Assembly (NCBI RefSeq): GCF_011694815.1
Contig: NZ_CP050177.1
Coordinates: 5,434,001-5,498,000 of the forward strand
Source of the DNA: Streptomyces liangshanensis
GTDB lineage: Bacteria > Actinomycetota > Actinomycetes > Streptomycetales > Streptomycetaceae
Direction: 5' to 3'
Length of the DNA: 64,000 nucleotides
Of the stretch, positions 43,206 through 53,959 are shown one piece after another. Made by a program: the position numbers and the translations under genes. The first letter of the stretch is position 1. Each line of letters opens with the position of its first letter. Under the pieces are notes generated by a model. The model was given only the letters and a program-made list of their open reading frames with translations, did not search any database and was not told the DNA's origin.

Positions 43206-43943
43206 CTACCGCGACACGCCGAAACGTACCGCCAGCGCGTCCCGCTGGGCCCGGACGAACGCCGCGTCCACCACCGCCCCGTGCCCGGGCACGTACACCG
43301 CGTCCTCCCCGCCCAGCGCGAGCAGCCGGTCCAGCGCCGCCGGCCACCGGCCCGGGATCGCGTCAGGGCCCGCCTGCGGCTCCCCCGACTCCTCCACCAG
43401 GTCGCCGCAGAAGAGCACCGGAGCCGCGCCGTCCGCGCCCGGGACCAGCAGGGCCAGGTCGTGGGCGGTGTGCCCGGGCCCCACGTTCGCCAGCAGCACC
43501 TGGAGGCCGCCGAGGTCGAGGGCCAGCTCACCCGACACGGCGTGCCCCGGCGGGACGAGCGCGTCACGCGCCCCGGCCGCCTCCGCCGCGTCCATCCCCT
43601 CGCGCACGGCGTCCTCGTACAGCGCGCCGCCGCCCCGCGCCAGCAGCTCCGCGAGGCCCACCGCCCCGTACACCTCCGCCTCCGGGAACGCCGCCGTCCC
43701 CAGCACGTGGTCGAAGTGCGGATGGCTCAGCGCGACCCGCGTCACGTGCCGCCCGGGTCCCAGGAGGGCGCCGGTGTCCGCCCGCAGCGCCGCGCCCTCG
43801 CGGGGCGTCGCGCCCGTGTCGAACAGCAGGGCGCCGGTGTCCCCGGCCACGAGTCCGGCGGTCGCGTCCCACCCGGGCAGCCGGCGCCGGCCCGCCCGCG
43901 GGGACAGCCGCTCCCACCCGCGCTCTTCCCAACGGATGTCCAT
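43206..43943 (-). CDS. MBL-fold metallo-hydrolase
   Basis: A 245-residue protein with the metallo-beta-lactamase motif LSHPHFDHVLG (near residue 73, HxHxDH), the later zinc histidine in NVGPGHTAHDLALLV (near residue 154), DLVEESGEPQ and a C-terminal PGHGAVVDAAF. The LLFDTGATPREG near residue 40 is the usual strand that leads into the active site. The reaction is unknown; related proteins are lactonases, glyoxalases or thioesterases. It lies upstream of, and in the same direction as, the DUF3097 gene (45 bases apart), so the two are probably co-transcribed. Confidence 0.85.
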   Translation of the reverse strand: MDIRWEERGWERLSPRAGRRRLPGWDATAGLVAGDTGALLFDTGATPREGAALRADTGALLGPGRHVTRVALSHPHFDHVLGTAAFPEAEVYGAVGLAELLARGGGALYEDAVREGMDAAEAAGARDALVPPGHAVSGELALDLGGLQVLLANVGPGHTAHDLALLVPGADGAAPVLFCGDLVEESGEPQAGPDAIPGRWPAALDRLLALGGEDAVYVPGHGAVVDAAFVRAQRDALAVRFGVSR

Positions 43944-44012
43944 GGGACGACGCTATCCGTAAGAGACGCGGCAAGAGGCGGGCGCATCGCGCGGTAGCGT
44001 GGTCGGTCACCC

Positions 44013-44050
44013 TTGCTAGGGGCGTACCCCACAGCCGTACACTGTCGGGG
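44013..44050 (+). promoter_or_regulatory. Promoter of hrcA-dnaJ
   Basis: A -35-like TTGCTA (44013-44018) and a -10-like TACACT (44038-44043) are separated by 19 bases, placing the transcription start at about 44050, just before the CIRCE element. The boxes fit a vegetative (HrdB-type) promoter. Confidence 0.55.
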
Positions 44051-44057
44051 GGGAATG

Positions 44058-44084
44058 CTGGCACTCCCTCCGGGCGAGTGCCAA
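44058..44084 (+). promoter_or_regulatory. CIRCE operator (HrcA-binding site)
   Basis: TGGCACTC (44059-44066), nine bases, then GAGTGCCA (44076-44083): a perfect inverted repeat matching the CIRCE core GCACTC-N9-GAGTGC. It lies 37 bases before the hrcA start codon, so HrcA represses its own operon and heat relieves it. Confidence 0.92.
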
Positions 44085-44120
44085 GCCGGATCCGACGGAC
44101 GACAGCGGGAGGTGTGCGCG

Positions 44121-45137
44121 ATGCTCAGTGAACGCAGACTCGAAGTGCTCCGCGCGATCGTCCAGGACTACGTCGGCACCGAGGAGCCGGTCGGCTCCAA
44201 GGCGCTGACCGAGCGGCACAAGCTCGGCGTGTCACCGGCGACGGTCCGCAACGACATGGCGGTGCTGGAGGACGAGGGCTTCATCGCCCAGCCGCACACC
44301 AGCGCCGGCCGCATCCCGACCGACAAGGGCTACCGGCTCTTCGTGGACCGGCTGGCCGGGGTCAAGCCCCTGTCCTCGCCGGAGCGCCGGGCCATCCAGA
44401 ACTTCCTGGACAGCGCGGTCGACCTCGACGACGTCGTGGGGCGTACGGTACGGCTGCTCGCGCAGCTGACCCGGCAGGTCGCGGTGGTGCAGTACCCCTC
44501 GCTGACCCGCTCCACGGTGCGCCACGTGGAGCTGCTCGGCCTGTCCCCGGCGCGGCTGATGCTCGTGCTGATCACGGACACCGGCCGGGTCGAACAACGC
44601 ATGATCGACTGCCCCGCCCCCTTCGGGGAGACCGCCCTCGCGGATCTGCGGGCCCGGCTCAACAGCCGGGTCGTCGGACGCCGCTTCTCGGACGTGCCGC
44701 AGTTGGTGCAGGATCTCCCCGACTCGTTCGAGCAGGAGGACCGCGGGGTGGTCACCACCGTGCTCGCGACCCTGCTCGAAACGCTGGTCGAGGAGACCGA
44801 GGAGCGGTTGGTGATCGGCGGTACGGCCAATCTCACCCGCTTCGGACACGATTTCCCGCTCACCATCCGGCCGGTGCTGGAGGCGCTGGAGGAGCAGGTC
44901 GTGCTCCTCAAGCTGCTGGGTGAGGCGGAGCACCCGGGCATGACCGTACGTATCGGGCACGAGAACGCCCATGAGGGCCTCAACTCCACGTCCGTCGTCG
45001 CGGTCGGCTACGGTTCGGGCGACGAGGCAGTCGCCAAACTCGGCGTGGTCGGACCGACCCGCATGGACTACCCCGGAACGATGGGAGCGGTACGCGCAGT
45101 GGCACGTTACGTCGGACAGATCCTGGCGGAGTCGTAA
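44121..45137 (+). CDS. hrcA: Heat-inducible transcription repressor HrcA
   Basis: A 338-residue repressor that binds CIRCE and is stabilised by GroEL. The winged-helix DNA-binding domain is at the N-terminus ([58 protein letters not shown]). The GAF-like core follows from about residue 110, and the C-terminus includes [23 protein letters not shown] 44121 has GGGAGG about ten bases upstream. The stop codon TAA directly abuts the dnaJ start. Confidence 0.96.
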   Translation: MLSERRLEVLRAIVQDYVGTEEPVGSKALTERHKLGVSPATVRNDMAVLEDEGFIAQPHTSAGRIPTDKGYRLFVDRLAGVKPLSSPERRAIQNFLDSAVDLDDVVGRTVRLLAQLTRQVAVVQYPSLTRSTVRHVELLGLSPARLMLVLITDTGRVEQRMIDCPAPFGETALADLRARLNSRVVGRRFSDVPQLVQDLPDSFEQEDRGVVTTVLATLLETLVEETEERLVIGGTANLTRFGHDFPLTIRPVLEALEEQVVLLKLLGEAEHPGMTVRIGHENAHEGLNSTSVVAVGYGSGDEAVAKLGVVGPTRMDYPGTMGAVRAVARYVGQILAES

Positions 45138-46274
45138 GTGGCCACGGACTACTACGCCGTTCTCGGCGTGCGCCGCGACGCGTCTCAGGACGAGATCAAG
45201 AAGGCATTCCGCAGGCTCGCCCGCGAGCTGCACCCGGATGTCAATCCCGATCCCAAGACGCAGGAGCGCTTCAAGGAGATCAACGCCGCGTACGAGGTGC
45301 TGTCGGACCCGCAGAAGAAGCAGGTCTACGACCTCGGCGGGGACCCGCTGTCCGCGAGCGGCGGAGGCGGTGCGGGCGGTTTCGGAGCCGGCGGCTTCGG
45401 CAACTTCTCGGACATCATGGACGCGTTCTTCGGTACGTCGCAGCAGCGCGGGCCGCGCTCGCGGACGCGGCGCGGCCAGGACGCGATGATCCGGCTGGAG
45501 ATCGACCTCAACGAGTCGGCCTTCGGCACCACCAAGGACATCCAGGTCGACACGGCCGTGGTCTGCACGACCTGCTCGGGCGAGGGGGCGGCGCCGGGCA
45601 CCTCGGCGCAGACCTGCGACATGTGCCGCGGACGCGGTGAGGTCTCGCAGGTCACGCGGTCCTTCCTGGGCCAGGTCATGACCTCGCGGCCCTGCCCGCA
45701 GTGCCAGGGCTTCGGCACGGTCGTGCCGACGCCGTGCCCCGAGTGCGCCGGCGACGGGCGGATCCGCTCGCGCCGCACGCTCACGGTCAAGATCCCGGCG
45801 GGCGTCGACAACGGCACGCGGATCCAGCTCGCGGGCGAGGGCGAGGTCGGCCCCGGCGGCGGCCCCGCCGGTGACCTGTACGTGGAGATCCACGAGCTGC
45901 CGCACGCGGTGTTCCAGCGGCGCGGCGACGACCTGCACTGCACGGTCACCGTGCCCATGACGGCCGCGTCGCTGGGCACGAAGTGTCCGCTGGAGACGCT
46001 GGACGGGGTGGAGGACATCGACGTACGGCCCGGCACGCAGTCGGGGCAGTCGATCCCGCTGCACGGCCGTGGCATCACCCACCTCCGCGGCGGCGGGCGC
46101 GGTGACCTCATCGTGCACGTCGAGGTCACGACGCCGTCGAAGCTGGACGCGGAGCAGGAACGCCTGCTGCGCGAGCTGGCCGTCCTGCGCGGCGAGGAAC
46201 GCCCCCTGGGCCAGTTCCAGCCGGGCCAGCAGGGCCTGTTCTCCCGCCTGAAGGACGCGTTCAACGGGCGCTAG
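45138..46274 (+). CDS. dnaJ: Chaperone protein DnaJ (second copy type, HrcA-regulated)
   Basis: A 378-residue co-chaperone that stimulates DnaK ATPase. It has a J domain (DYYAVLGVRRDASQDEIKKA, with HPD at about residue 33), a Gly/Phe-rich linker (GGGGAGGFGAGGFGNF), four zinc-finger repeats (CTTCSGEG, CDMCRGRG, CPQCQGFG, CPECAGDG, about residues 137-205), and the substrate-binding C-terminal domains (ETLDGVEDIDVRPGTQSGQ). GTG 45138 directly follows the hrcA stop. The hrcA-dnaJ operon without dnaK is the usual actinobacterial second dnaJ locus. Confidence 0.96.
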   Translation: MATDYYAVLGVRRDASQDEIKKAFRRLARELHPDVNPDPKTQERFKEINAAYEVLSDPQKKQVYDLGGDPLSASGGGGAGGFGAGGFGNFSDIMDAFFGTSQQRGPRSRTRRGQDAMIRLEIDLNESAFGTTKDIQVDTAVVCTTCSGEGAAPGTSAQTCDMCRGRGEVSQVTRSFLGQVMTSRPCPQCQGFGTVVPTPCPECAGDGRIRSRRTLTVKIPAGVDNGTRIQLAGEGEVGPGGGPAGDLYVEIHELPHAVFQRRGDDLHCTVTVPMTAASLGTKCPLETLDGVEDIDVRPGTQSGQSIPLHGRGITHLRGGGRGDLIVHVEVTTPSKLDAEQERLLRELAVLRGEERPLGQFQPGQQGLFSRLKDAFNGR

Positions 46275-46306
46275 TCCTGTGACCGCGTGAGGCCGGTCGC
46301 CGTTCC

Positions 46307-46354
46307 GTCCTCAATCGCCGGACGGGCTTTCAAGCCCGTCCGGCGATTGAGGAC
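46307..46354. repeat. Perfect 23-bp inverted repeat built from the CGCCGGACGGGCT element
   Basis: Left arm 46307-46329 and right arm 46332-46354 are exact reverse complements, two bases apart; each arm contains CCTCAATCGCCGGACGGGCT. As RNA it would be a very stable hairpin 33 bases after the dnaJ stop codon, so it probably also ends transcription. Confidence 0.9.
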
Positions 46355-46451
46355 ACGGGTGCGGCGGTAGGCCGCCCGGACAGCTCCGAGGCCGTGGCCC
46401 AAGCCCTGGCCGGATTCGGAGCTCGGAGAGCGGCATGGCACCATGCTTCGC

Positions 46452-47528
46452 ATGTCCTCCGCACTGACCGACCTCTGCCGGTACCCCATCGTGCAGGCCC
46501 CCATGGCGGGCGGTGCCTCCACCCCGCAGCTCGCCGCGGCCGTCTCCGACGCCGGGGGGCTCGGCTTCCTCGCCGCCGGGTACAAATCGGTCGATGTCAT
46601 GTACGAGGAGATCAAGCACCTGCGTGGTCTCACCTCGCGCCCCTTCGGCGTGAACCTCTTCATGCCCCAGCCGCAGTACGCGGACGCCGGGGTCGTGGAG
46701 GTCTACCGCAACCAGCTCGCCGGTGAGGCCACCTGGTACGAGACCCCCCTCGGCGACCCGGAGAGCGGCCGCGACGACGGGTACGAGGCGAAGCTCGCGA
46801 TCCTGCTGGACGACCCGGTGCCGGTCGTCTCGTTCACCTTCGGCTGCCCCACCCGTACGACCCTCGACGCCTTCGCGAAGGTCGGCACGCTCACCGTCGT
46901 CACCGTCACCACCCCGGAGGAGGCCCAGACCGCCCAGTGGTCCGGCGCCGACGTGGTCTGCGTCCAGGGCATCGAGGCCGGCGGACACCAGGGCACCCAC
47001 CGCGACGACCCGGAGAACGACGGCGTGGGCCTCGGCCTGCTCTCGCTGCTCGCCCTGGTCAAGGAGACCGTCGACCTCCCGGTCATCGCGACCGGCGGCA
47101 TCATGCGCGGCGGCCAGATCGCCGCGGTCCTCGCGGCGGGCGCCGAGGCCGCGCAGCTCGGCACCGCGTTCCTGGTGTGCCCCGAGTCCGGCGCGAGCGA
47201 CCTGCACAAGGACGCCATGACCAACCCGCTGTTCGTACGGACGCAGCTCACGCGCGCGTTCTCCGGCCGCCCCGCCCGGGGCCTCGTCAACCGCTTCATG
47301 AGCGAGCACGGCAAGTACGCCCCCGCCGCCTACCCCGAGGTGCACCACCTCACCTCCGGACTGCGCAAGGCCGCGGCCAAGGTCGGCGACGCCCAGGGCA
47401 TGGCGCTGTGGGCCGGACAGGGCCACCGCCTGGCCCGGGACCTGCCGGCCGCGACCCTGGTCAACGTCCTCGTCACCGAGTTCGAGACGGCCGTCGAGAC
47501 CCTCGGCCGGCCGGGCAACGCCTCGTGA
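46452..47528 (+). CDS. Nitronate monooxygenase family flavoprotein
   Basis: A 358-residue FMN-dependent TIM-barrel protein. Family motifs are PIVQAPMAGGASTPQLAAAV at the N-terminus, GGLGFLAAGYKS, SFTFGCPTRTTLDAFAKVG, the catalytic-histidine region CVQGIEAGGHQGTHRDD near residue 178, and VIATGGIMRGGQIAAVLAAG near residue 213. Such enzymes oxidise alkyl nitronates, protecting against the toxin propionate 3-nitronate. ATG 46452 is used; ATG 46443 would add three residues. The stop codon overlaps the rsmE start (GTGA). Confidence 0.92.
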   Translation: MSSALTDLCRYPIVQAPMAGGASTPQLAAAVSDAGGLGFLAAGYKSVDVMYEEIKHLRGLTSRPFGVNLFMPQPQYADAGVVEVYRNQLAGEATWYETPLGDPESGRDDGYEAKLAILLDDPVPVVSFTFGCPTRTTLDAFAKVGTLTVVTVTTPEEAQTAQWSGADVVCVQGIEAGGHQGTHRDDPENDGVGLGLLSLLALVKETVDLPVIATGGIMRGGQIAAVLAAGAEAAQLGTAFLVCPESGASDLHKDAMTNPLFVRTQLTRAFSGRPARGLVNRFMSEHGKYAPAAYPEVHHLTSGLRKAAAKVGDAQGMALWAGQGHRLARDLPAATLVNVLVTEFETAVETLGRPGNAS

Positions 47529-48274
47529 CCGCCCCGGTGTTCGTGGTGGACGGCTTCGACGCCGGACCCGCCGGACGCTTCGTCCTGGACGGCCCCGAGG
47601 GGCGGCACGCCGTGGCCGTGAAGCGGCTGCACGCCGGCGAGGACGTCGTCCTGACCGACGGCAGGGGCCGCTGGGCGGACGCCGTGGTGCTCGGGACCGA
47701 GGGCAAGGACCGGCTGATCGTCCAGCTCGACGCGTACGCCGAGGAACCGCCCGGGAGCCCGCACATCACCGTCGTCCAGGCCCTGCCCAAGGGCGACCGG
47801 GGCGAGGTGGCCGTCGAGACCATGACGGAGACCGGCGTGGACGCCGTCGTCCCGTGGTCGGCCTCCCGGTGCGTCACGCGGTGGAACGGGGAGCGCGGGG
47901 CCAAGGCGCTCGCCAAGTGGCGGTCCACGGCCCGGGAGTCGGGGAAGCAGTCGCGTCGGGTGCGGTTCCCCGAGGTGGCGGACGCGATGACCACGAAGCA
48001 GGTCGCCGCGCTGCTGGCGACGGCCGACTTCGCCGCCGTCCTGCACGAGGACCGGGACGCCGCGAGCGCCGCGCTGGCCTCGGCCGACCTGCCCCGCGAG
48101 GGGTCGGTGGTCCTGGTCGTCGGGCCCGAAGGGGGCGTGTCCCCCGAGGAGTTGGCGGCCTTCGCGGCGGTGGGGGCGAAGCCGTACCGGCTGGGCCGCA
48201 GTGTGCTGCGTACGTCCACGGCGGGGACGGCGGCGGTGGCCGTGGTCATGTCCCGTACCGGCCGCTGGTCCTGA
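47525..48274 (+). CDS. rsmE: 16S rRNA (uracil-1498-N3)-methyltransferase
   Basis: A 249-residue SPOUT-fold enzyme that methylates N3 of U1498 in 16S rRNA. It has an N-terminal PUA-like domain (HAVAVKRLHAGEDVVLTDG) and a C-terminal SPOUT domain with VVQALPKGDRGEVAVETMTE near residue 81, DAVVPWSASRCVTRW, SVVLVVGPEGGVSPEELAAF near residue 198 and YRLGRSVLRTSTAG. GTG 47525 overlaps the preceding stop codon, so the gene is co-translated with the nitronate monooxygenase. Confidence 0.95.
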   Translation: MTAPVFVVDGFDAGPAGRFVLDGPEGRHAVAVKRLHAGEDVVLTDGRGRWADAVVLGTEGKDRLIVQLDAYAEEPPGSPHITVVQALPKGDRGEVAVETMTETGVDAVVPWSASRCVTRWNGERGAKALAKWRSTARESGKQSRRVRFPEVADAMTTKQVAALLATADFAAVLHEDRDAASAALASADLPREGSVVLVVGPEGGVSPEELAAFAAVGAKPYRLGRSVLRTSTAGTAAVAVVMSRTGRWS

Positions 48275-48365
48275 TCCGTACGGCTCCCGCCCGCTAGCAT
48301 GGGCGGTTCGTGATCGCCGTCGTCACCGACACCGTCATCGCCGGATTCGAGGAGGGCCAGGACCC

Positions 48366-48725
48366 ATGGCCGGAGAACCACAGGCCGACTGCCTGTTCTG
48401 CAAGATCGTGGCGGGGGACGTGCCGGCCACCGTGGTCCGCGAGACGGCGACCACCGTCGCCTTCCGGGACATCCACCCGCAGGCCCCCACCCACGTGCTC
48501 GTCATCCCCCGGGTGCACTACCCGGACGCGGCCTCGCTCGCCGCCGCCGAACCGCAGGTCGCCGCCGACGTGCTGGCCGAGGCCGGGGCCGTAGCCGCCG
48601 CCGAGAAGGCCGACGCGACCGGCTACCGGATCGTGTTCAACACCGGCAGCGGCGCCGGCCAGACCGTCTTCCACGCGCACGCCCACCTGCTGGGCGGCCG
48701 GGGTCTCAACTGGCCCCCTGGATAA
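48366..48725 (+). CDS. HIT family nucleotide-binding protein
   Basis: A 119-residue histidine-triad protein, Hint type, that hydrolyses adenosine-5'-phosphoramidate-like nucleotides. [17 protein letters not shown] near residue 8 and the catalytic HAHAHLLGG near residue 103 are diagnostic. ATG 48366 has GGAGG about eleven bases upstream. It is followed five bases later by the RNase Z-like gene. In many actinobacteria this HIT gene lies in the same conserved run as rsmE and phoH. Confidence 0.95.
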   Translation: MAGEPQADCLFCKIVAGDVPATVVRETATTVAFRDIHPQAPTHVLVIPRVHYPDAASLAAAEPQVAADVLAEAGAVAAAEKADATGYRIVFNTGSGAGQTVFHAHAHLLGGRGLNWPPG

Positions 48726-48730
48726 CCGCC

Positions 48731-49639
48731 TTGTCCGTACGGGAACTGGTCGTCCTGGGCACCGCCAGCCAGGTGCCCACACGCCACCGCAACCACAACG
48801 GCTATCTGCTGCGCTGGGACGGCGAGGGCCTGCTCTTCGACCCGGGCGAGGGCACCCAGCGGCAGATGCTCCGCGCCGGGGTCGCCGCGCACGACATCAA
48901 CCGCATCTGCGTCACGCACTTCCACGGAGACCACGCGCTCGGGCTGGCCGGGGTGATCCAGCGGATCAACCTCGACCGGGTCCCGCACCCGCTCACCGCG
49001 CACTACCCGGCGAGCGGGCAGCACTTCTTCGAACGGCTGCGGTACGCGACGGCCTACCGCGAGACCGTCCGGCTCACCGAGGCGCCGGTCACCGGCGACG
49101 GCGTCCTCGCGCGGACCGCCGCGTACACGCTGGAGGCACACGTCCTCTCGCACCCCGTCGAGTCGTACGGCTACCGCCTCACCGAGCCCGACGGGCGCCG
49201 GATGCTGCCGGAGCGGCTGGCCGCGCACGGCATCAAGGGCCCGGACGTCGGCCGCCTCGCCCGGGACGGCGTCCTGGGCGGGGTCACGCTCGACGAGGTC
49301 AGTGAGATCCGTACCGGACAGCGCTTCGCGTTCGTCATGGACACCCGGCTCTGCGACGGCGTGCACACGCTCGCCGAGGGGTGCGACATGCTGGTGATCG
49401 AGTCGACGTTCCTGGACGAGGACGAGACCCTCGCCACCGACCACGGCCACCTCACGGCGGGCCAGGCGGGGCGGGTGGCGCGGGACGCGGGCGTACGGCA
49501 CCTGGTGCTCACCCACTTCTCACAGCGGTACGGCGACCCGGAGGCGTTCGCGCGGCAGGCGCGGGCGGCGGGCTTCACCGGCGAACTGACCGTGGCGGCC
49601 GACCTGGTACGGGTCCCGCTCCCGCGACGCGGCGCCTGA
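48731..49639 (+). CDS. rnz: Ribonuclease Z-type MBL nuclease
   Basis: A 302-residue metallo-beta-lactamase-fold nuclease. The N-terminal [20 protein letters not shown], the zinc motif [17 protein letters not shown] near residue 61, the [19 protein letters not shown] region and the C-terminal [11 protein letters not shown] match RNase Z, which trims tRNA 3' ends. Since neither tRNA-Ala gene here encodes CCA, such processing is needed. The start appears to be TTG 48731, as no ATG or GTG lies between the preceding stop codon and the conserved N-terminus. Gap to the HIT gene is five bases. Confidence 0.9.
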   Translation: MSVRELVVLGTASQVPTRHRNHNGYLLRWDGEGLLFDPGEGTQRQMLRAGVAAHDINRICVTHFHGDHALGLAGVIQRINLDRVPHPLTAHYPASGQHFFERLRYATAYRETVRLTEAPVTGDGVLARTAAYTLEAHVLSHPVESYGYRLTEPDGRRMLPERLAAHGIKGPDVGRLARDGVLGGVTLDEVSEIRTGQRFAFVMDTRLCDGVHTLAEGCDMLVIESTFLDEDETLATDHGHLTAGQAGRVARDAGVRHLVLTHFSQRYGDPEAFARQARAAGFTGELTVAADLVRVPLPRRGA

Positions 49640-49793
49640 CCGCCGTACCGCGCCCGACCCCGCCCCCGACGGCCTGAAATGGACGGTCCGTCCCCGCCTC
49701 CCGGGACACGGAAGCGCCCCGGACCGGCCAACCTGCCGCCACGCCGCGCATCGGGCAGACTGTCCGGATCCGCACGCGACCGGGGAGCACGCC

Positions 49794-50915
49794 GTGACCA
49801 CATCCACCCCACCCGCCGGAGATCCGCAGGACCGGACCGCCGCCGTCGACCCGCTCGGCGGGCTGCGCGCCCCGGACGATCCGCGGTGCGACGTCTACCT
49901 CACGGGCACGGTCTTCCTCGACATCGTCTTCACCGGCCTGGCCGCCGCCCCCGTGCGCGGCACCGAGTCCTGGGCGCGGGGGATGGGCTCCAGCCCCGGC
50001 GGGATCGCCAACATGGCCACCGCCCTGGCCCGCCTCGGACTGCGGACCTCGCTCGCCGCCGCGTTCGGCGACGACCACTACGGGGAGTACTGCTGGGACG
50101 CGCTGGAGCAGGGCGAGGGCATCGACCTGTCCGGGTCCCGCAAGGTCCCCGGCTGGCACTCGCCGGTCACCGTCTCCATGGCGTACGAGGGCGAGCGCAC
50201 GATGGTCTCGCACGGCCACGAGGCCCCGCCGCCCGAGGGCGCCCTGCCCGAGTGCCCGCCGCGCGCCCGGGCCGCCATCGCCGCCCTGCTGCCGGGCCGC
50301 GGCGACCCCTGGATCGGCCGGGCCGCCTCCCACGGGTCGCTGATCTTCGCGGACGTCGGCTGGGACGACTCCGGCCGCTGGGACCTCGCCGGGCTCGTGG
50401 ACCTGGAGCACTGCGAGGCGTTCCTGCCCAACGCCGCGGAGGCGATGCGCTACACCCGGACCGACGACCCCAGGAAGGCCGCCTGGAAGCTGGCCGAGAA
50501 GGTGCCGGTCGCCGTGGTCACGCTGGGCGCGGAGGGCGCGTACGCCGTGGACGGGCGCACCGGCGAGAGCGCGCGGGTCCCCGCCATCGCGGTGGAGGCC
50601 CTCGACCCGACCGGCGCGGGGGACGTCTTCGTGGCCGGGTTCGTCACCGGTACGCTCGCCGGCTGGCCGCTCGCGGACCGGCTCGCGTTCGCCGGGCTGA
50701 CCGCCGCGCTGTCGGTGCAGGAGTTCGGCGGGTCGCTCTCCGCGCCCGGCTGGTCGGAGGTGGCGACCTGGTGGCGGTCGGTGCAGGGGGTCGCCGACCA
50801 AGACCCGGCGGCGCTGCGGCGGTACGGCTTCCTGGAGGACCTGCTGCCCGCGCCGAGCAGGCCGTGGCCGCTGCGCAGGGCCGTACCGACCATCGGGTTC
50901 GGCAGCGTCGGCTGA
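49794..50915 (+). CDS. PfkB family carbohydrate kinase
   Basis: A 373-residue ribokinase-like sugar kinase. VYLTGTVFLDIVFTGL near residue 34, the substrate-binding GSSPGGIANMATALARLG near residue 64, DPTGAGDVFVAGFVTG near residue 270 (the anion hole and catalytic Asp) and the LPNAAEAMRYT segment identify the family. The C-terminal 50 residues extend beyond the usual kinase fold. Substrate is unknown; no sugar transporter or regulator is nearby. GTG 49794 has GGGGAG about nine bases upstream. Confidence 0.9.
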   Translation: MTTSTPPAGDPQDRTAAVDPLGGLRAPDDPRCDVYLTGTVFLDIVFTGLAAAPVRGTESWARGMGSSPGGIANMATALARLGLRTSLAAAFGDDHYGEYCWDALEQGEGIDLSGSRKVPGWHSPVTVSMAYEGERTMVSHGHEAPPPEGALPECPPRARAAIAALLPGRGDPWIGRAASHGSLIFADVGWDDSGRWDLAGLVDLEHCEAFLPNAAEAMRYTRTDDPRKAAWKLAEKVPVAVVTLGAEGAYAVDGRTGESARVPAIAVEALDPTGAGDVFVAGFVTGTLAGWPLADRLAFAGLTAALSVQEFGGSLSAPGWSEVATWWRSVQGVADQDPAALRRYGFLEDLLPAPSRPWPLRRAVPTIGFGSVG

Positions 50916-51092
50916 CGGGTCGCGGCGGGGTGCCGTCCGGGGGCGTGGCGGGGCGCGGGGAAAGGGCGCGTCGAAGGCGCGCGGAAAAGTCCTACGGTGT
51001 TGTCGGTGCGGAGTCGTAGGCTGGTGGTCCAGAGGTTGTCGAGCGGCGAGAACCCTGCAACGGGAGGTATGTGCAGGCCACAGTGCCGGCCC

Positions 51093-52124
<1,032 letters not shown>

Positions 52125-52175
52125 ACCCGCTGGACGAGGCCCGCGCGGCACTAACCGGGAGAGTCACACCGCACC

Positions 52176-52673
52176 ATGTCGATCGACGTCAACAACGAGT
52201 CAGGCACCGAGGTCGACGAGCAGGCGATTCTCGACGTCGCCCGCTACGCGCTCACCCGGATGCGCATCCACCCGCTCTCCGAGCTGTCGGTGATCGTGGT
52301 GGACGAGGCCGCGATGGAGCAGTTGCACCTCCAGTGGATGGACCTGCCGGGTCCCACGGATGTCATGTCCTTCCCGATGGACGAGCTGCGTCCGCCGGCC
52401 AAGGACGACGAGGAGCCCCCGCAGGGGCTCCTCGGTGACATCGTGCTCTGCCCCGAGGTGGCCAAGAAGCAGGGCGAGGAGGCCCCGACGCGGCACTCCA
52501 TGGACGAGGAGCTCCAACTCCTCACCGTCCACGGGGTGCTGCACCTCCTCGGGTACGACCACGAGGTGCCGGACGAGAAGGCCGAGATGTTCGGCCTCCA
52601 GGCCGCGATCGTCGACGGGTGGCGGTCCGAGCACGGGCTCGAAGGGCCCTCGCCCGCGCCGACCGTCTCGTGA
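52176..52673 (+). CDS. ybeY: rRNA maturation endoribonuclease YbeY
   Basis: A 165-residue zinc-dependent RNase for 16S rRNA 3' maturation and ribosome quality control. The conserved [20 protein letters not shown] near residue 116 has the three zinc histidines, and [11 protein letters not shown] near residue 61 precedes the active-site loop. Length is normal. Its stop codon overlaps the next start (GTGA), so it is in one operon with phoH and the CNNM gene. Confidence 0.96.
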   Translation: MSIDVNNESGTEVDEQAILDVARYALTRMRIHPLSELSVIVVDEAAMEQLHLQWMDLPGPTDVMSFPMDELRPPAKDDEEPPQGLLGDIVLCPEVAKKQGEEAPTRHSMDEELQLLTVHGVLHLLGYDHEVPDEKAEMFGLQAAIVDGWRSEHGLEGPSPAPTVS

Positions 52674-53959
52674 CCGCCCAACTGATCGTCGGGGCCGTCG
52701 CCCTGGTCGTCGTCGCCTGGCTGGCGGCGTCGGCCGAGGCGGGGCTCGCCCGCGTCTCCAGCTTCCGGGCGGCCGAGGCCGTCCGGTCCGGGCGCCGGGG
52801 CGCGGCCAAGCTCGCCCAGATCGCCGCCGACCCCACGCGCTACCTGAACGTCGCCCTGCTGGTGCGCGTCGCCTGCGAGATGGCCGCCGGGGTGCTCGTC
52901 ACGTACGTCTGCCTGAACGGGTTCGACCAGACGTGGGTGGCGCTGGTCGTCGCGATCGGCGTCATGGTCCTGGTGTCGTACGTCGCGGTGGGGGTCTCGC
53001 CGCGCACGATCGGCCGCCAGCACCCGCTGAACGTGGCCACGGCGTCCGCGTACGTGCTGCTGCCGTTGGCCAGGGTCATGGGCCCGATCCCGCAGCTGCT
53101 GATCCTCCTCGGCAACGCGCTCACGCCCGGCAAGGGCTTCCGCAAGGGGCCGTTCGCCAGTGAGGCCGAGCTGCGCGCGATGGTCGACCTGGCCGAGCAG
53201 GAGTCCCTGATCGAGGACGACGAGCGCCGGATGGTGCACTCCGTCTTCGAGCTGGGGGACACGCTCGTGCGCGAGGTGATGGTGCCGCGCACGGATCTGG
53301 TCGCCATCGAGCGGTCCAAGACGATCCGTCAGGCGCTGACCCTGGCGCTGCGCTCCGGTTTCTCGCGCATCCCGGTCACGGGGGAGAACGAGGACGACAT
53401 CGTCGGGATCGTCTACCTCAAGGACCTGGTGCGGAAGACCCACATCAACCGGGACTCGGAGGCCGACCTCGTCTCGACGGCGATGCGCCCGGCGGCCTTC
53501 GTCCCGGACACGAAGAACGCGGGCGACCTGCTGCGCGAGATGCAGCAGGAGCGCAGCCACGTGGCCGTGGTCATCGACGAGTACGGCGGTACGGCCGGGA
53601 TCGTCACGATCGAGGACATCCTGGAGGAGATCGTCGGGGAGATCACGGACGAGTACGACCGTGAGCTGCCCCCGGTCGAGGAGATCGGCGACGGCTCGTA
53701 CCGGGTCACAGCCCGGCTCGACATCGGGGACCTCGGGGAGCTGTTCGGGCTCGACGCGTTCGACGACGAGGACGTGGAGACGGTCGGCGGGCTGCTCGCG
53801 AAGGCGCTGGGCCGGGTGCCGATCGCCGGGGCGAGCGCGGAGGTCGACCTGCCGGACGGGCGGACGCTGCGGCTGACGGCGGAGTCGCCGGCGGGTCGCC
53901 GGAACAAGATCGTGACGGTCCTGGCGGAGCCGCAGCCGGCGCGGCAGCCGAACCCGTGA
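52670..53959 (+). CDS. Hemolysin-like CNNM/CBS-domain membrane protein
   Basis: A 429-residue CorC/CNNM-type protein. An N-terminal DUF21 membrane domain (about four helices, residues 1-145) is followed by tandem CBS domains (residues 185-330: [40 protein letters not shown]) and a C-terminal CorC_HlyC domain (about 345-425). These proteins are implicated in magnesium or cobalt efflux; the Streptomyces member is untested as far as I know. GTG 52670 overlaps the ybeY stop codon, and the stop codon overlaps the next gene. Confidence 0.92.
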   Translation: MTAQLIVGAVALVVVAWLAASAEAGLARVSSFRAAEAVRSGRRGAAKLAQIAADPTRYLNVALLVRVACEMAAGVLVTYVCLNGFDQTWVALVVAIGVMVLVSYVAVGVSPRTIGRQHPLNVATASAYVLLPLARVMGPIPQLLILLGNALTPGKGFRKGPFASEAELRAMVDLAEQESLIEDDERRMVHSVFELGDTLVREVMVPRTDLVAIERSKTIRQALTLALRSGFSRIPVTGENEDDIVGIVYLKDLVRKTHINRDSEADLVSTAMRPAAFVPDTKNAGDLLREMQQERSHVAVVIDEYGGTAGIVTIEDILEEIVGEITDEYDRELPPVEEIGDGSYRVTARLDIGDLGELFGLDAFDDEDVETVGGLLAKALGRVPIAGASAEVDLPDGRTLRLTAESPAGRRNKIVTVLAEPQPARQPNP

